This document shows positions 62,201-64,000 of a stretch of 64,000 bases of DNA, piece after piece (the stretch's first letter is position 1; the number at the start of each line of letters is the position of its first letter). The stretch is from Mycolicibacterium hodleri. Lineage in GTDB: Bacteria; Actinomycetota; Actinomycetes; Mycobacteriales; Mycobacteriaceae. The stretch lies in NCBI RefSeq assembly GCF_006439015.1, contig NZ_RCZG01000006.1:186001-250000 (forward strand), read 5' to 3'. The translations under genes and the position numbers were made by a program. Under the pieces are notes generated by a model that saw only the letters and a list, made by a program, of their open reading frames with translations, ran no database searches and was not told where the DNA came from.

Positions 62201-64000
62201 ACGGGCGGCGTCAGAGAACTTCTGGACAAGGCCGTTGCCGCGCTCGGCGGCACGGAGCGCAACGGACAGATCGAGATGGCCGAGGCCGTCGACCATGCGT
62301 TCGAGACCGGTGAGCACCTCGCCGTACAAGCCGGCACCGGGACGGGCAAGTCATTGGCCTATCTGGTGCCCGCAATCAAGCGCGCCATGGAACGGGCCGA
62401 GCCGGTGGTGATCTCGACGGCCACCATCGCGCTGCAACGTCAGTTGTTCGACCGCGACCTGCCGAGGCTCGCCGATGCGCTGACCGGTGAAGTTCCGCGC
62501 CGACCTGAGTTCGCCCTGCTCAAGGGCCGCGGAAACTACCTGTGCCTCAACAAGATTCACAGCGGCGCATCGGAGTCCAACGAGGACGTACCCCAGGACG
62601 AGTTGTTCGACGCCGTGGCGGCGACGGCGCTGGGACGTGACGTGAAGCGCCTGACCGAGTGGGCCTCGAACACCGAGACCGGTGATCGCGACGAGGTCGT
62701 GCCAGGTGTCGCCGACCGATCGTGGCGCCAGGTCAGCGTGTCCGCCAGGGAGTGCCTCGGAGCGGCGCGCTGTCCATACGGCACCGACTGCTTCGCCGAG
62801 AAGGCAAGGGGAACCGCCGGCTCGGCAGACATTGTCGTCACCAACCACGCACTGCTGGCCATCGACGCGATCTCCGAGGTCAATGTGTTGCCAGAACACG
62901 AACTCCTCGTCGTCGACGAAGCCCACGAACTCGTCGACCGGGTGACCAGCGTGGCCACCGGTGAGCTGTCGGCGACCACGCTCGGCATCGCCCACCGCCG
63001 CTCCTCCCGGCTGGTCGACGACGAACTCGCCCAGAGCTTCGAAGCGGCGACCGCCACGTTCGCGTCTGCCATCTACGACGCGGAACCGGGGCGCAAGGAC
63101 TTCCTCGACGGCGAGACGGCCACCTACCTCACGGTGCTGCGGGACATGGCCGACAGGGTCCGCTCGGCCATCGACACCGCGCCGGGCGACCCGAAGGCGG
63201 CTGCGGCGCGAAACGAGGCGGTGACGGCCCTCAACGACGTCAGCGACACCGCGTCGCGCATCCTGTCGTCGTATGGCCCGGCAATTCCCGACCGCACCGA
63301 CGTGGTGTGGCTCGATCACGAGGAGACCCGTTCGGCGGGCAAGCGCGCGGTGCTGCGGATCGCGCCGCTCTCGGTGGCGAACCTGTTGCGCAACAGACTG
63401 TTCGACCAGGGGACCGTCATCCTCACCTCCGCCACGCTGACGATCGGCGGAAACTTCGATGCGATGGCCCGATCCTGGGGCCTCACCGCGATCGGCGACG
63501 AGGCGCCCGGGTGGAAGGGCATCGACGTCGGATCGCCCTTCGCACATGCCAAGTCGGGCATCCTGTACGTCGCAGCCCACCTGCCACCGCCGGGACGCGA
63601 CGGCACTGGCTCGGCGGAACAGCTCGACGAGATCGAGGGTCTCATCACCGCGGCAGGAGGTCGTACCCTCGGTCTGTTCTCCTCGATGCGCGCCGCGAAG
63701 GCGACGGCCGAGGCGATGCGCGACCGCCTCGACACACCGGTGCTCTGCCAGGGCGAGGACACCACGATGGCGCTGGTCCGCCGATTCGCCGACGATGAGG
63801 AGACGACGCTGTTCGGCACTCTGTCACTGTGGCAGGGCGTAGACGTACCGGGACCGTCGCTGAGTCTGGTACTGATCGACCGAATCCCCTTCCCCCGCCC
63901 CGACGATCCGCTCATCACGGCCCGCCAACGCGCAGTGGCCGCCCACGGGGGAAATGGATTCATGGCCGTCGCGGCCAGTCATGCCGCGCTGCTGCTCGCT
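62201..64000 (+). CDS. dinG: ATP-dependent helicase DinG, 5' part (3' end outside window)
   Basis: About 600 codons of an XPD/DinG-type 5'-3' DNA helicase. Walker A AGTGTGKS is at codons 44-51 from 62201; four cysteines for the iron-sulfur cluster are in GRGNYLC, ECLGAARC, PYGTDC; the DEAH box is VVDEAHELVD; helicase motifs TSATLTIGG and LSLWQGVDVPGPSLS follow. The frame runs to the window end. AGGAGG at 62191-62196 is an ideal ribosome site, but the next codons are GAC ACG GGC GGC GTC, with no ATG, GTG or TTG. The first ATG (62276) would cut conserved residues, so the start is unresolved. Confidence 0.9.

Noticed and set aside
60872..62329. 485-codon minus-strand frame
   Set aside because: Antisense shadow of pncB, whose motifs are complete on the plus strand.

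Overview
The window is high-GC actinobacterial chromosome, most likely from a fast-growing Mycobacterium (Mycolicibacterium). Three things support this. The right end carries the mycobacterial block lprD, DUF3817, rdgB, rph, Rv1339-like phosphodiesterase, rhomboid, Rv1333-like peptidase, DUF2017, clpS, pncB, dinG (compare Rv1329c to Rv1343c of M. tuberculosis). Mycofactocin-coupled short-chain dehydrogenases, an F420-type LLM oxidoreductase and a mycothiol-type maleylpyruvate isomerase family protein are present. GTG and TTG starts with 4-base stop/start overlaps are frequent.

Left region (1 to about 28.8 kb) is an accessory acyl-CoA catabolic island. It holds acyl-CoA dehydrogenases in heteromeric-type pairs, enoyl-CoA hydratases, SDRs, a thiolase-fold lipid-transfer protein with its DUF35 partner, acyl-CoA ligase, CoA transferase, TesB-type thioesterase, P450 with ferredoxin, a 2Fe-2S ferredoxin, a MeaB GTPase and a two-subunit B12-dependent acyl-CoA mutase. 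A palindrome GAGAAT-N3-ATTCTC, or a half-degenerate form of it, lies in most of its intergenic promoters and next to a TetR gene at 4660-5316. I infer one TetR-type regulon. Gene content resembles steroid side-chain or polycyclic terpenoid catabolism plus a carbon-skeleton rearrangement, but the substrate cannot be read from the sequence.

Middle region (about 28.8 to 45.8 kb) has an acyl-CoA ligase behind an internally deleted SDR, a DedA protein, a GntR/FadR regulator with its own 18-bp palindrome driving an operon of four acyl-CoA dehydrogenases, an MpaB-type oxygenase, and a seven-gene operon (SnoaL-like, sulfotransferase, DUF1214, three SDRs, KstD-like flavoprotein).

Right region (about 45.8 to 64 kb) holds a large flippase-like fusion, SRPBCC protein and sulfatase, a TetR gene facing a destroyed target gene, tRNA-Leu(UAG), a free-standing LAGLIDADG endonuclease gene overlapping lprD, an MFS transporter with a C-terminal winged helix, and the conserved rdgB to dinG block. 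In that block murI and mec-cysO-cysM, which M. tuberculosis has there, are missing.

The most unusual structure is a run of five perfect 32-bp tandem repeats at 25055-25214. It turns one operon junction into a chain of five ATGA-overlapping 11-codon micro-ORFs, comparable to mycobacterial MIRU elements.
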